Source of the DNA: Sporichthya brevicatena
GTDB taxonomy: Bacteria; Actinomycetota; Actinomycetes; Sporichthyales; Sporichthyaceae
Reading direction: 5' to 3'
Assembly (NCBI RefSeq): GCF_039525035.1
Contig: NZ_BAAAHE010000052.1
Coordinates: forward strand, 1-64,000
Length of the DNA: 64,000 nucleotides
The notes under the pieces are model-generated. The model was not told the DNA's origin. It saw only the letters and a list, made by a program, of their open reading frames with translations, and made no database searches. Every line of letters starts with the position of its first letter. Position 1 is the first letter of the stretch. Shown piece by piece: positions 8,114 through 17,249 of this stretch. Both the position numbers and the translations under genes were made by a program.

Positions 8114-9112
8114 ATGCACCTGTCGCTGCTCGACACGGTCCTGATCGCGGGGTTCGTCAATGCCGGCCTGTACGGCTTCCTGCCGATCTCGATCATCCTG
8201 AGCTACCGGATCTCGCGCACGATCGCGTTCGTGCACGGCGGGATCGCCGCGGCCGCCGCGCTCTGCTACTGGCTGCTCTGCTTCCGCTCCCCCGAGTTCC
8301 TGCCGGGTGAGGACGTCGTCCCGAACTTCATCGTCCAGTTCGGGTCCGACGCCGACGGCGCGCACCGCTACGGCAGCCGCCCCGAACTCGATCCGTTCGT
8401 GGCGCTCCTGCTCGTCATCGTGCTGGGCGCGGCGATCGGGGCCGCGTACGGCTGGATCGTCATGTCGCGGCGCATCGCGAGCCTGAACATCATGACGCTG
8501 ACCATCGTCTCGCTCGGCGGGATGATGGCGCTGATCGGCTTCTTCCAGTACCTCAACGTCCAGCCGGACTCGCTCCCGGACAGCCCGTTCGGCAACCACA
8601 CCTACGTCTTCCACGACGTCCCGCTGACGCGACACCGCCTGGTGACGCTCGCCGTCGTCGCGGTGCTCTCGATGATCCTGGGCGTCCTGCTCACCCGCAC
8701 CCACACCGGCCTGGTGATCCGCGCGCTCGCGGACGACCAGGAGGCCGGCGTCTGGTGCGGGGTCAAGTTGCGCGCGGTCGGCACGCTGGTCTACGCCGGT
8801 TCCGGCGCGCTCGCGGCGCTGGCCGGCGTCCTGATCGCCGTGACCGCCGGGCCGAACCCGGCCGAGATGCTCCTGCTCTTCCTCAACGGCCTCGCCATCG
8901 CCGCGGTCGGCGGGATGCGGTCGATCCCGCTCGCCTTCCTCGGTGCGCTGGTGTTCTCGTTCCTGGAGACGGCGCTGATCATCGGGGTCTTCGGGACAGT
9001 CGACCGCGCCGTCCAGACCCTGGTGCTCTACGGCTCGCTGCTCGCGATCATCGTCGCGGTCGCCCGGTTCCGACGAGAGAACGTCTTCCTCCTGGAAAGG
9101 CAGTCCCTGTGA
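8114..9112 (+). CDS. LivH-type ABC permease
   Basis: Integral membrane permease of 332 residues, a good length for the LivH family of branched-chain amino-acid or urea/amide ABC transporters. About eight membrane helices can be traced (first VLIAGFVNAGLYGFLPISII, last SLLAIIVAVARF). The conserved EAA-like loop region GAGALAALAGVL (residues about 230-245) and the following GLAIAAVGGMRSIPLAFLGA are typical. GGAGG lies about 11 bases before ATG 8114. It is the first gene of a three-gene operon; the next gene starts inside its stop codon (GTGA). No solute-binding protein gene lies in the window, so the substrate is unknown. Confidence 0.88.
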   Translation: MHLSLLDTVLIAGFVNAGLYGFLPISIILSYRISRTIAFVHGGIAAAAALCYWLLCFRSPEFLPGEDVVPNFIVQFGSDADGAHRYGSRPELDPFVALLLVIVLGAAIGAAYGWIVMSRRIASLNIMTLTIVSLGGMMALIGFFQYLNVQPDSLPDSPFGNHTYVFHDVPLTRHRLVTLAVVAVLSMILGVLLTRTHTGLVIRALADDQEAGVWCGVKLRAVGTLVYAGSGALAALAGVLIAVTAGPNPAEMLLLFLNGLAIAAVGGMRSIPLAFLGALVFSFLETALIIGVFGTVDRAVQTLVLYGSLLAIIVAVARFRRENVFLLERQSL

Positions 9113-9810
9113 GCACCCGGGCCGTGCTGACGGTGCATCAGCTCATCGCCGGCTACTCCGGCCAGGCCGTGCTCCACCGGGTCGACCTCGAGGTGCGGGG
9201 CGGCGAGGTGATCAGCCTCCTCGGCGCGAACGGCGCCGGGAAGTCGACGCTGCTCAAGACCGTCATGGGCACCGTGCCGGTGATCGCCGGTTCGATCCGC
9301 CTCGGCGACCAGGACATCACCCGGTGGCCCGCCCACCGGCGGGTCGCGGCCGGGATCGGGTTCTCCCCCGAGGGCCGGCGGATCTTCGCCAACCTGACCG
9401 TGGAGGAGAACCTCCTGATCGGCGCGACCTCGATGCGCAAGGCCCACCGGCGTGACCAGATGTCCTACGCGGCCGAGCTGTTCCCGATCCTGGGCGAGCG
9501 CATCGGCCAGCGCGCGGGCACGCTCTCCGGCGGCGAGCAGCAGATGCTCGCGGTGGCGCGGGCGATGATGACCAAGCCGCAACTGCTGCTCGTCGAGGAG
9601 CCGTCGCAGGGCCTGGCCCCGATGGTCGTCGACCACATCTACGAGACGCTGCGCGGCATCGCGGCCGACTCCGGCGTCGCCGTCCTGATCGCGGAGCAGT
9701 TCCAGCAGGTTCGCGAGGAGTTCAGCGACCGCATCCTCGTCATCGACAAGGGGCAGATCGTGCCGGACGAGGAACTGGCCACCGCGATTCCCGGGGAGGG
9801 GTCGGCATGA
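9109..9810 (+). CDS. LivF-type ABC ATPase
   Basis: Nucleotide-binding subunit of 233 residues. It has Walker A GANGAGKST, the Q-loop region FSPEGRRIFANLTVEENL (characteristic of LivF), signature LSGGEQQMLAVAR, Walker B LLLVEEPSQGL and the H-loop replaced by Glu/Gln in LIAEQF, as is usual in LivF. GTG 9109 overlaps the stop of the permease by 4 bases, and its own stop overlaps the ATG of the LivM-LivG fusion, so the three proteins are translationally coupled and should form one transporter in the cytoplasmic membrane. Confidence 0.9.
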   Translation: MSTRAVLTVHQLIAGYSGQAVLHRVDLEVRGGEVISLLGANGAGKSTLLKTVMGTVPVIAGSIRLGDQDITRWPAHRRVAAGIGFSPEGRRIFANLTVEENLLIGATSMRKAHRRDQMSYAAELFPILGERIGQRAGTLSGGEQQMLAVARAMMTKPQLLLVEEPSQGLAPMVVDHIYETLRGIAADSGVAVLIAEQFQQVREEFSDRILVIDKGQIVPDEELATAIPGEGSA

Positions 9811-11891
9811 GTCGCGTCCCCCACCTGAACCGTCCCGACGGCCGGCGCACCACGTCCCGCCCGGTGCTCACGGCGATGTCCACCCCCGGCTCGCTGGTGG
9901 CCCTCGCCGTGGTGGTGCTCTACGCCGTCACCGCGCCCGCCTACAAGGTCTTCACCGTCGCCGGCGCGGTGCCGATCGCCCTGACCGGCCTCGGACTGCT
10001 CGTGCTGATCGGCTGGGCCCGCGAGATCTCGCTGGCCACCGCGGGCATCTACGGCTCGGCGATCTACCTGATGGGGTACCTGACCCGGAACCCCGACAAC
10101 GGACCCGGCGCCAACGGCCTCGGCGGTGTCGACGGCGGCGACCTGCCGTGGGTGATCGCCGCGGTCGCCGTGATCGCGGGCGGCGCCCTGGCGCTCGCGC
10201 TGGTCGCCCTCTCGTCCGCCCGGCTGCCCGGCATCTACCTCGTCGTGCTGACGCTCGGGCTGCAGATCATCATCGAGCGCACCATCTACACCTACGGCGA
10301 CCTCGCCGGCGGCCTGTCCGGCGGAGACATCCGCGGCAACATCCTGACGATCGAACGGCCCGGGTTCTTCGGTCTCGACCTCCAGGGCGACAAGGCCTTC
10401 TACTTCTTCGCCTGGGGCTGGCTGGCCCTCGCCCTCGTTCTCATGGTGCGGTTGCGCCGCTCCCCCATGGGCCTGGCCTTCCACCTCGTGGGGGCCGACC
10501 GCCAGGCCGCGGCCGCCGTCGGCATCAGCCCGCTGAGGTTCCGCGTGCTCGCCTTCGCCGTCTCCGGGGCGCTCGCGGGCGCCGGCGGCATCGTGGCCGC
10601 CTGGCACCTGGAGTCACCGCCGCCGTTCCCGAACCTGCTCTCGCCGTACTCCCTGGTCCTGCTGGCGATCCCGGTGCTGGCCGGGCTGGACTCGATCGCC
10701 TTCGTCGTCCTGGTCGCGGTGTCCTTCCAGCTGACCCCGGTCGAGCTCGAGGAGCTGCGCATCAGCCCGTTCATCCTCGCCGCGGTCGGCCTGCTCGCCG
10801 GCGCGGTCTTCGGCTCCCGTGGTCTGGGCGGCCGGGCCGCCGACGCCTACCGCTACCTCCTGCACGGCGGCCGGCGCACGCGCACCGCCCGGGAGCGCCT
10901 GGACGCCGCGGTCCTGCGCGGGTCCGAAGGTCTCGGCGCCGAGGGCGACGAGGCACCGATCGGCATGCTCACCGCCGAGGAACGCGCCGCCGCCCTGGCC
11001 GTGCTCGAGGCCTGGCTGCCCCCGCGGCCGGAGATCGCGAACGCGGCCGAGGCGCGCGACGTCGTCGTCAGCTTCGGGGCGGTCCACGCCCTCGACGGCG
11101 CGTCGATCCGCATCCCGAACGAGTCGATGGTCGGCCTGCTCGGCCCGAACGGCGCCGGCAAGTCGACGCTGTTCGACGTGATCTCCGGGGTGCGCCGACC
11201 GGACCAGGGGACGGTGTCGCTGTTCGGGACCGACGTCTCGACCCAGCCGGCGTGGGACCGCGCCAAGCTCGGCGTCGCGCGCACGTTCCAGACCACGCGC
11301 GTGATGGCCGACCTCTCCGTCGGCGACAACCTGCTGGCCGGGGCGTACCAGCGGATCGGGATTCACCCGCTGCGGTTCCTCGCCGGCGACCCCCGCGCCG
11401 CCGCGCGACTTCGCGAGGCCGAGGAGGCCGCGTGGGCGGCCGCACGCCTGCTCGACATCGACCGGTACTGGAACGAGCGCTGCGGGACGCTGGAGTTCTC
11501 CGCCCGTCGGCGCGCGGAGATCGGCCGGTGCCTGCTCTCCGGGCCACGCCTGCTGCTGCTCGACGAGCCGGCAGCCGGCCTGGACCCGGCCTCGAGCGTC
11601 GCACTGTTCTCGTTGCTCAAGCGACTGCACGCCGACCTCGGCCTGACCGTCCTCCTGGTCGAGCACTACGTGAAGGCCGTGCTCGACTCCTGCGACCTGG
11701 TCTACGTCCTGGCCGAGGGCCGGATCCTCGCCGAGGGCACCCCGGCCGAGGTCGCGGCCGACCCCGAGGTCCAGGCCCGCTACCTCGGCACCCGGATGCG
11801 GTTCGTGCCGAAGGTCGTCGTCGCGACCGACGCGGCGGCCGCGGCCGCGCGGCCCGAGGACCTCGCGGAGGCGAGCGAGGTCAGTCCGTGA
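9807..11891 (+). CDS. Fused LivM permease-LivG ATPase
   Basis: Protein of 694 residues joining two normally separate subunits. Residues about 30-345 form a LivM-type permease (GREISLATAGIYG-like start, about nine helices). A linker of about 75 residues leads to a LivG-type ATPase (about 410-665) with Walker A GPNGAGKST, Walker B LLLLDEPAAGLDP and H-loop LVEHYVK. The ABC signature is degenerate: LEFSARRRAEIGR stands where LSYGQQR is usual. The partner ATPase LivF has a normal LSGGE, so one composite ATP site of the dimer may be impaired. Its C-terminus overlaps the convergent protease gene by 11 bases. Confidence 0.88.
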   Translation: MSRVPHLNRPDGRRTTSRPVLTAMSTPGSLVALAVVVLYAVTAPAYKVFTVAGAVPIALTGLGLLVLIGWAREISLATAGIYGSAIYLMGYLTRNPDNGPGANGLGGVDGGDLPWVIAAVAVIAGGALALALVALSSARLPGIYLVVLTLGLQIIIERTIYTYGDLAGGLSGGDIRGNILTIERPGFFGLDLQGDKAFYFFAWGWLALALVLMVRLRRSPMGLAFHLVGADRQAAAAVGISPLRFRVLAFAVSGALAGAGGIVAAWHLESPPPFPNLLSPYSLVLLAIPVLAGLDSIAFVVLVAVSFQLTPVELEELRISPFILAAVGLLAGAVFGSRGLGGRAADAYRYLLHGGRRTRTARERLDAAVLRGSEGLGAEGDEAPIGMLTAEERAAALAVLEAWLPPRPEIANAAEARDVVVSFGAVHALDGASIRIPNESMVGLLGPNGAGKSTLFDVISGVRRPDQGTVSLFGTDVSTQPAWDRAKLGVARTFQTTRVMADLSVGDNLLAGAYQRIGIHPLRFLAGDPRAAARLREAEEAAWAAARLLDIDRYWNERCGTLEFSARRRAEIGRCLLSGPRLLLLDEPAAGLDPASSVALFSLLKRLHADLGLTVLLVEHYVKAVLDSCDLVYVLAEGRILAEGTPAEVAADPEVQARYLGTRMRFVPKVVVATDAAAAAARPEDLAEASEVSP

Positions 11892-12759
11892 ACGACTCGG
11901 TGCCGGGCACCAGGCGCAGACCCTGAATGCCGGAGTGCTGCTGGGCGTAGGCGAGCGCCTTCGCCAGGTTGACCACACCGTTGCTCGCTGGGTGCGGGAC
12001 GAAGATCAGGCTGGAGGCGACCCCGAGCGCCCGGCCCTGCTCGTCGAGCACGCCGCTGCCCGAGTCGCCCGGGATCACCGGGGTCACGAAGTAGACCAGG
12101 TAGGTCCAGTCGGCGTCGGAGCGGTCGAGGATCAGGCCGTGCTTCGGCGCGAGCAGCCCGACGCCCTGCCGGACGGGCGCGTTGCCGTAGGCGTACGCGA
12201 AGTCGCCCGTGCTCGGCGCACCCCGTCCCGTTGACCCCGTGCTCAGTCCGACCGGGCCGCCGAACCACGGCACGGAGGGGTTGAGGACCCGCGTGGCGTC
12301 CGCCGGCAGCCGCACCAGCGCGAAGTCGTTCGCCCGGCACGTGACGGGGTCGGGCTCGGACACCCGCTGCATCGTGTGCCACGAGCTGTAGGCGAGGACG
12401 CCGGTCACGCCCGCGCCGGCCACCGTGACCTCGGTGCCGAGCGGGAGCACGGGGTCGACGCACCCGTTGAAGTTGTCGGGCTCGCCGCGGCTCGCACAGT
12501 GGGCGGCCTGGCCGAGGTAGTAGTGCCCCGCCGCGTCGGTGAAGACGAAGTTGGCGGTGCAGCCCTTGCCGTCCGTCACCAGCAGGACGCCGGGGTGGAC
12601 GGTCGCCGACCGGATCGGTGCGAACTCCGGTTCGCCCCCCGGCGAGCCCGGTGCCCCGGCCGCCCGCGCCGGCATCGGGACGGCCGTGGCAACGCCGAGG
12701 GCCAGCGCGGCGGCCAGCACGGCACGCCGCAGCCGGGCGGTACGGCGGATCTGGGGCAC
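11881..12759 (-). CDS. Secreted trypsin-like serine protease
   Basis: Chymotrypsin-fold protease of 292 residues. A Sec signal peptide (RRAVLAAALALGVATAV, cleavage near PARA) is followed by the catalytic triad: His in GQAAHC, Asp in ANDFALVRL and Ser in PGDSGSG. Cys pairs (GKGCTAN/AAHC, NGCVD/VTCRAN) probably form disulfides. Two in-frame GTG codons occur at 12765 and 12759; the first overlaps the GAGGAG ribosome site, while the second stands 5 bases after it, so 12759 is the better start. The S1-type specificity pocket could not be judged. It converges on the Liv operon. Confidence 0.85.
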   Translation of the reverse strand: MPQIRRTARLRRAVLAAALALGVATAVPMPARAAGAPGSPGGEPEFAPIRSATVHPGVLLVTDGKGCTANFVFTDAAGHYYLGQAAHCASRGEPDNFNGCVDPVLPLGTEVTVAGAGVTGVLAYSSWHTMQRVSEPDPVTCRANDFALVRLPADATRVLNPSVPWFGGPVGLSTGSTGRGAPSTGDFAYAYGNAPVRQGVGLLAPKHGLILDRSDADWTYLVYFVTPVIPGDSGSGVLDEQGRALGVASSLIFVPHPASNGVVNLAKALAYAQQHSGIQGLRLVPGTESFTD

Positions 12760-12765
12760 GCGCAC

Positions 12766-13185
12766 TCCTCGGGGCTCACCTGGACAACGCCGGGATCGCG
12801 CCTTTCGTTACGTCCGCGCCCTTCGGAGACCTCCGAGGCATCCGTCACCCACGCGAGAAAAGTAAAACTTTGGGACTAGTGTTACTGACGTGATTCGAGA
12901 GGTATGTCCGACTTTGCCCCGTCCCCACCCGGGCGGGGCAGCCGATTTTGCCCCGATCCGTAATCACCGCATCACCCGGCGTGTCGAATCCGCCCCGACA
13001 CGCCCAAACGCTGTACAACCCGCGCAGCACCCCTCCAAGCTGACCAATCTGCGAGATTTGGTGACGAGTTGTTGGGGATTGGAAGGGGAATTCCGGGTGA
13101 TCACGGCACAGAACGGTGCGTGGTCTGGTAACCCGTTTACCTGGCCCGGAGCAGTGCCCGCCCTCCCGAGCGTCCCGGGGCGGCC
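12766..13185. other. 420-base intergenic region with small repeats
   Basis: No convincing gene lies here; a 99-codon open frame (12890-13189) has no recognisable protein features. The region is less GC-rich than its surroundings around 12855-12900 and 13040-13100. Visible structure: AAAGT-AAA-ACTTT at 12859-12871; a direct repeat of CCGAYTTTGCCCCG at 12908 and 12942; a possible hairpin TGCCCCG...CGGGGCA between them (12915-12940); and GGTAA-CCCGT-TTACC at 13127-13141. The minus-strand protease promoter must lie in its left part and a promoter for the small ORF at 13186 in its right part. No known riboswitch was recognised. Confidence 0.4.
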
Positions 13186-13401
13186 GTGATGGCCAGCTCC
13201 GTCCTCTCCCGCCGTCGCTCCGCAGCGTCGTCGGACCGCCGGACCGAGGGTCACGGGCGGTCACGGTCCCGCCGGGCCCGGCACCGCGGCGGCGCGTGGT
13301 CCCGATCCGGCTACGGCGCGGTCGCGGTCCTGGTCCTCGTCACCGCTGCCTGCGCGTCCGCGCTGACCTCGTTCTACCTGCTGACGCTGGTCAACTACTG
13401 A
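13186..13401 (+). CDS. Small single-span membrane protein (hypothetical)
   Basis: Open frame of 71 codons. A very basic, Ser/Arg-rich N-terminal half is followed by one hydrophobic helix ([20 protein letters not shown]) close to the C-terminus. GTG 13186 and ATG 13189 are both possible starts; GCGG-rich sequence but no strong ribosome site precedes them. The last 7 bases overlap the convergent SpoIID-domain gene. The positive-inside tail and single helix make a small inner-membrane protein plausible, but there is no homology evidence. Confidence 0.4.
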   Translation: MMASSVLSRRRSAASSDRRTEGHGRSRSRRARHRGGAWSRSGYGAVAVLVLVTAACASALTSFYLLTLVNY

Positions 13402-14948
13402 CCCAGGCCCTGGCCTGACTCACCCGGCTCGGCCGCCGGCTCCGAGGTCGGGACCGGGGTCGGGACCGGCGTCGCCGTCGGCACCGGCGTGGGCACCGGC
13501 GTGGGCACCGGGGTGGGTTCAGCCGCCTCGGGAGCCGACGGCGGCGGGGCCGCGGGCGCCGGCGCCGAGCGCTTGGCCGCGGCCGGCGTCGGCGTCGGGA
13601 TCGGGGTCGGGGTCGGGATGACCGTCGGGGTCGGCGTCGGGGTCGGCGTCGGGGTCGGCGTCGGGGTCGGCATCGGGGTCGGGGTGGGCGTCGGGAGGAT
13701 CGCGCTGTTCCACCACGAGTGCCGCAGTCCCATGCGCGAGGCGAAGGTCGTCCCCGCGACGAGCAGGGTGCGGGTCGAGCCGACCAGGCGGACCTGCACG
13801 ACGCGGCCGCCCCACTCCCCGCGGCCGTCGCGCTGCGCCACGCGGATCGCCTGGAGCTTGCCGATCTCGGGCCAGGCACTGGAGATCGTGGACGCCTTCA
13901 GCGTCGCCTTCCACGAACTCGCGGTGTTGGCGACGACGCCGTCCCACGGGTCGGGCTTCGCAATCAGGTACGGCTTGTCGCCCGAGGTGGAGAAACCGCC
14001 GTTGGACGCGGAGAACTCCGTGAGCGCGGGCGCGCCGTTGTAGGTCAGGTAGCGGCCGGCCGTCGCCTTGATCGCCGCGTTGGTGCTCTTGTACTCCCAG
14101 GTGCGGGTGACCGTTCCCTTGCCGTTGGCGGTGCGGGCCCCGTGGTAGACCTGGCACATCGTCGTGTCGCAGATGTCCGCGAAGCCGAGCGACATGTACT
14201 TCTTGCGCCACAGCGCGTAGGTCCGCGCCGCCACCGACTGTGCCTCCAGGGCGGCCGGGGCCCAGCTCGGGTACGACTCACTGGGCACGACCGAGCGCAG
14301 GTAGTCGCGCATCTTGACCTGGTTGACGACGCGCACGGTGCCCCCGGTCGAGATCGCGACGAGCTGGCCGCGGTAGTCACGCTCCTCGGCGGAGTTCAGG
14401 ACGAGCCGGATGACGTTCGAGGACGTCGGCCCGACGAAGCGCACCGGGCCGGCGTGCTGGCCCTTGCCGTTGAACTTGAGCAGCCGCCACTTCCCGCCGG
14501 CGAGGCCGCGGACGCGCAACTTGCCGTTCGTGTGGCGGTCGACCCGCCAGAGCGTCACGGTCTTGCCGTTGAGCTTGGTGGGAGCCGTCTTCCACGTCGA
14601 GCCGACGCGGACCCGCAGGCCCTTGCGCGGTCGGACCTCGAGGTTCTTGTTGGTGTCAGCGGTGACGTGAACCTTGATGGCCCCGCTGTCGGCGACCGTG
14701 GCCGGGGTGGTCCCGGGGTAGTAGAACGCGAGGATCTCGGGATGGCTGATGCCCAGCGTGGCGGCCCCCTGCGCGCCCCACTGGGACATCCCCCGACCGT
14801 GGCCGTAGCCCTTGCCGACGAGCTCGAAGACGCCGTTCACCGGCCGAATCTCCGGCTCCTGGGCCCCCTCGGCCCCGACCAGCAGCGCCGGCGGCACCAC
14901 CAGTCCGAGACCCACCGCCACTGCCGCCGCCGCACGGACGCGTCGCAT
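13395..14948 (-). CDS. SpoIID/LytB-domain cell-wall protein with PT-rich tail
   Basis: Exported protein of 517 residues. The signal peptide ([20 protein letters not shown]) is followed by [18 protein letters not shown], a hallmark of the SpoIID family, and then the SpoIID core (about 190-330) with [31 protein letters not shown]-type sequence. In related proteins this domain acts on, or stimulates enzymes acting on, peptidoglycan. The last ~110 residues are a repetitive Pro-Thr/Pro-Val tail that could span or stick to the wall. ATG 14948 is preceded by AAGGAG. The Cys pair DICDTTMCQ could form a disulfide. It is likely monocistronic. Confidence 0.88.
   Translation of the reverse strand: MRRVRAAAAVAVGLGLVVPPALLVGAEGAQEPEIRPVNGVFELVGKGYGHGRGMSQWGAQGAATLGISHPEILAFYYPGTTPATVADSGAIKVHVTADTNKNLEVRPRKGLRVRVGSTWKTAPTKLNGKTVTLWRVDRHTNGKLRVRGLAGGKWRLLKFNGKGQHAGPVRFVGPTSSNVIRLVLNSAEERDYRGQLVAISTGGTVRVVNQVKMRDYLRSVVPSESYPSWAPAALEAQSVAARTYALWRKKYMSLGFADICDTTMCQVYHGARTANGKGTVTRTWEYKSTNAAIKATAGRYLTYNGAPALTEFSASNGGFSTSGDKPYLIAKPDPWDGVVANTASSWKATLKASTISSAWPEIGKLQAIRVAQRDGRGEWGGRVVQVRLVGSTRTLLVAGTTFASRMGLRHSWWNSAILPTPTPTPMPTPTPTPTPTPTPTPTVIPTPTPIPTPTPAAAKRSAPAPAAPPPSAPEAAEPTPVPTPVPTPVPTATPVPTPVPTSEPAAEPGESGQGLGQ
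13624..13671. repeat. Four perfect 12-bp tandem repeats in SpoIID tail
   Basis: The unit GTCGGGGTCGGC is repeated four times without change at 13624, 13636, 13648 and 13660, inside a longer imperfect array (about 13590-13695). It encodes the (PTPT)n part of the tail of the SpoIID-domain protein. A second imperfect array (about 13441-13520) encodes [10 protein letters not shown]. Such arrays are prone to slippage and length change. Confidence 0.85.
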
Positions 14949-15237
14949 GTCCCCGCTCCTTGTCCGCTCGACCCTCACCGATCCGGTCGGGACCGGACTC
15001 TCGTCCCGACCCGGGCGCGCTCGGCCTCCCCTGCCGAATCCGAGCTTCTCCCAGATCTCGAATGTAACAGGAGTGACGAGAGTGACAAGCGAGGCTGATG
15101 ATTTTCCCAGGCGGCGTCCTTTCCCGGTATCGGCGCCCCCGCGCGGGAACTGAACCCACCGTCGGTGCGACGGGTCAGAGGGAGCCGTTGCGCCCGACGG
15201 ACGTCCCGATCTGCCCCCGCACCATGACAGGACCCTG

Positions 15238-16131
15238 ATGAACCGCACCCCGGCCGCTGCGGCCGCCCTGCTCCTCACCCTGACCCTGGCCGCCTGCGGC
15301 GGCGACGACGACTCCACCGACCACTCCGCCCACGCGGCGCAGTCCAGTGCCGGCCACAACATGGCCGACATGAACGGCATGACCATGGACATGAGCAAGG
15401 TCGGCGACGGCACGGCCGCCTCGCTGGGCGGATACCGCCTCGTCGACGTGAAGGCCCCGACCCAGCCCGGCAAGGCCGGGAAGCTCACCTTCACGGTCGA
15501 GGGCCCGAACGGCGTCCAGAAGGACTACACCCGCCAGCAGACCAAGCTCATGCACACGTATCTGGTCCGGAAGGATCTGACGAACTATCAGCACATCCAC
15601 CCGTCGCTCGACACGAAGACCGGCGAGTGGAGCGTCGATCTCACCGTCCCCGAACCCGGCCCGTACCAGCTCGTGACGGAGTTCCAGGCGCTCACACCCG
15701 AGGGCGAGTTCGACGACCGCATCCTCGGCACCGAGATCACGGTCGAGGGCAAGTACACCCCGGTCACCACCGCCCCGGCCGCCCTGGGCACGGCGAGCGT
15801 CGACGGCTACGACCTGAAGATCGACGGGCAGCCCAAGGTCAACGGCGACAAGCTGATGCTCTCGATCACCAAGGACGGCGAGGGCGTCTCGACGCTGCAG
15901 CCCTACCTCGCGTCGTTCGCCCACATCACCGGGTTCCGCCAGGGTGACCTGTCCGCGGTCCACGTCCACCCGGACGAGATGCCGAAGGCCGACGACGCGA
16001 ACGCCACCGGCGGGCCGGATCTGACGCTCGCGCCGATGTTCACCAAGCCCGGGCGCTACCGGATGTTCATCCAGTTCCAGACCGGCGGCACGGTTCACCT
16101 CGTGCCGATGGACCTCGAGGTCACGGCCTGA
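15238..16131 (+). CDS. Met/His-rich lipoprotein, possible metal handling
   Basis: Lipoprotein of 297 residues. The signal peptide ends in the lipobox LAAC (Cys19), followed by GGDDD and a His/Met-rich stretch ([20 protein letters not shown], then MTMDMSK) of the type that binds copper or silver. Two beta-rich halves follow, with conserved His motifs YQHIHPSLD and [11 protein letters not shown]. Similar proteins are often found near copper-handling genes; here the nearest candidates are the PepSY/DUF5134 pair at 37.7 kb, not adjacent. A metal role is inferred from composition. Confidence 0.75.
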   Translation: MNRTPAAAAALLLTLTLAACGGDDDSTDHSAHAAQSSAGHNMADMNGMTMDMSKVGDGTAASLGGYRLVDVKAPTQPGKAGKLTFTVEGPNGVQKDYTRQQTKLMHTYLVRKDLTNYQHIHPSLDTKTGEWSVDLTVPEPGPYQLVTEFQALTPEGEFDDRILGTEITVEGKYTPVTTAPAALGTASVDGYDLKIDGQPKVNGDKLMLSITKDGEGVSTLQPYLASFAHITGFRQGDLSAVHVHPDEMPKADDANATGGPDLTLAPMFTKPGRYRMFIQFQTGGTVHLVPMDLEVTA

Positions 16132-16150
16132 CCTCGACCGGGTCAGCACC

Positions 16151-16171
16151 GGCCTGACTGGGTGTCAGGCC
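16151..16171. terminator. Hairpin between convergent lipoprotein and gpsA genes
   Basis: An 8-bp perfect stem GGCCTGAC/GTCAGGCC with a 5-base loop TGGGT. It lies between the lipoprotein stop (16131, plus) and the gpsA stop (16165, minus), overlapping the last codons of gpsA. It is probably a shared bidirectional terminator without a T-tract. Confidence 0.5.
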
Positions 16172-17181
16172 AGACCGTCGATCTCGGACGTGGCGGCGGT
16201 CCGGCGCAGGCCGCGGTAGGCCTGCACCGGGCTGCGGCCGAGGTGCAGCACGCCGTGGACCTCCTGGCAGATCGGCACCGGAACGCCGAGCTCCTCGGCG
16301 AGCTCGACCACGACCGACGAGGTCTTGATGCCCTCGGCGACCATGTTCATCTCGGCGACGATCTGCTCGGTCGTCATGCCGAGCGCGAGCTTCTCCCCCA
16401 CCATGCGGTTGCGGCTGTACGGGCTCATGCAGGTGGCCATCAGATCGCCGAGGCCGGTGAGGCCGGCGAAGGTGCGTGGGTCGCCGCCGAGCGCCTCGCC
16501 GAGCCGGGTCAGCTCGGCCAGCCCGCGGGTGATGACCATGGCTCGGGTGTTGTCCCCGACCCCGAGGCCCGTGCCCATGCCGGCCGCGATCGCGATGACG
16601 TTCTTGAGCGCACCGCCGAGTTCGCAGCCCACGACGTCGGTGTTCGTGTACACGCGGAAACGGGGGCTCGCGAACACCGTCTGCAGCGAGGCCGCGACCT
16701 GCTCGTCCGGCAGCGCGATGACCGCGGCCGCGGCGTAGCCGGCCATGATCTCCGTGGCGAGGTTCGGCCCAGCCAGCAGACCGGTCGGGTGGCCGGGCAG
16801 CAGCTCGTCGATCACCTGGGTCATCCGCAGGCGGGTGCCCTGCTCCAGTCCCTTGGTCAGGCTGATGATCGGGATCCAGGGCCGGACGAAGTCCCGGCAG
16901 TCGCTGAGCACCTGTCGCATCCCGTGCGAGGGGATGCCGGTGACGAGCACGTCGGCGTTGTAGACCGCCTCCTCCAGCGACGTGGTCGCACGCAGGCGGC
17001 GCGGCAGGGCGAACCCCGCCAGGTAGCGGCTGTTCTGGTGCTTGTCGTTGATCTCCTCGACCACGGCCGCGTCACGGGCCCACAGGACCGTGTCGACGTT
17101 GCGGGCGGCGAGTGAGGCGACCGTCGTCCCCCACGAGCCGGCCCCGAGCACCGCGACCTTCACCTGACGCACGGCGCCCAT
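16165..17181 (-). CDS. gpsA: Glycerol-3-phosphate dehydrogenase [NAD(P)+]
   Basis: Makes sn-glycerol-3-phosphate from dihydroxyacetone phosphate for phospholipid synthesis, in the cytoplasm. The 338-residue length is normal. The N-terminal Rossmann motif is [10 protein letters not shown]; the catalytic Lys lies in [13 protein letters not shown], and the substrate-site region [20 protein letters not shown] is intact. The adenine-specificity loop follows LWARD. Start ATG 17181 places the Rossmann motif at residue 12. It converges on the lipoprotein gene and its start is 68 bases from that of the divergent MFS gene. Confidence 0.95.
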   Translation of the reverse strand: MGAVRQVKVAVLGAGSWGTTVASLAARNVDTVLWARDAAVVEEINDKHQNSRYLAGFALPRRLRATTSLEEAVYNADVLVTGIPSHGMRQVLSDCRDFVRPWIPIISLTKGLEQGTRLRMTQVIDELLPGHPTGLLAGPNLATEIMAGYAAAAVIALPDEQVAASLQTVFASPRFRVYTNTDVVGCELGGALKNVIAIAAGMGTGLGVGDNTRAMVITRGLAELTRLGEALGGDPRTFAGLTGLGDLMATCMSPYSRNRMVGEKLALGMTTEQIVAEMNMVAEGIKTSSVVVELAEELGVPVPICQEVHGVLHLGRSPVQAYRGLRRTAATSEIDGLA

Positions 17182-17249
17182 CCTTGCACCGCCGCCGGAC
17201 CATGTCCCGCAGGCCGCGTGCGACGGTGCGGCACGTAGCCTTCCGGCTC

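Noticed and set aside
997-12887. Shared GTGTTACTG at 997-1005 and 12879-12887 and a near match near 7975
   Set aside because: The shared stretch is only 9 bases (8 in the third), with no common gene function or fixed distance; it may be chance.
12766-13185. Possible c-di-AMP or other riboswitch near a cell-wall gene
   Set aside because: No match to a riboswitch core could be made by eye, and the SpoIID gene is on the other strand.
12890-13189. 99-codon open frame in the gap before the SpoIID locus
   Set aside because: No hydrophobic, catalytic or repeated features; a GTG start without ribosome site; composition unlike a coding region.
13590-13695. Tandem repeats considered as a CRISPR array or iterons
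   Set aside because: The 12-bp units are contiguous, without spacers, and in frame with a Pro-Thr protein tail.
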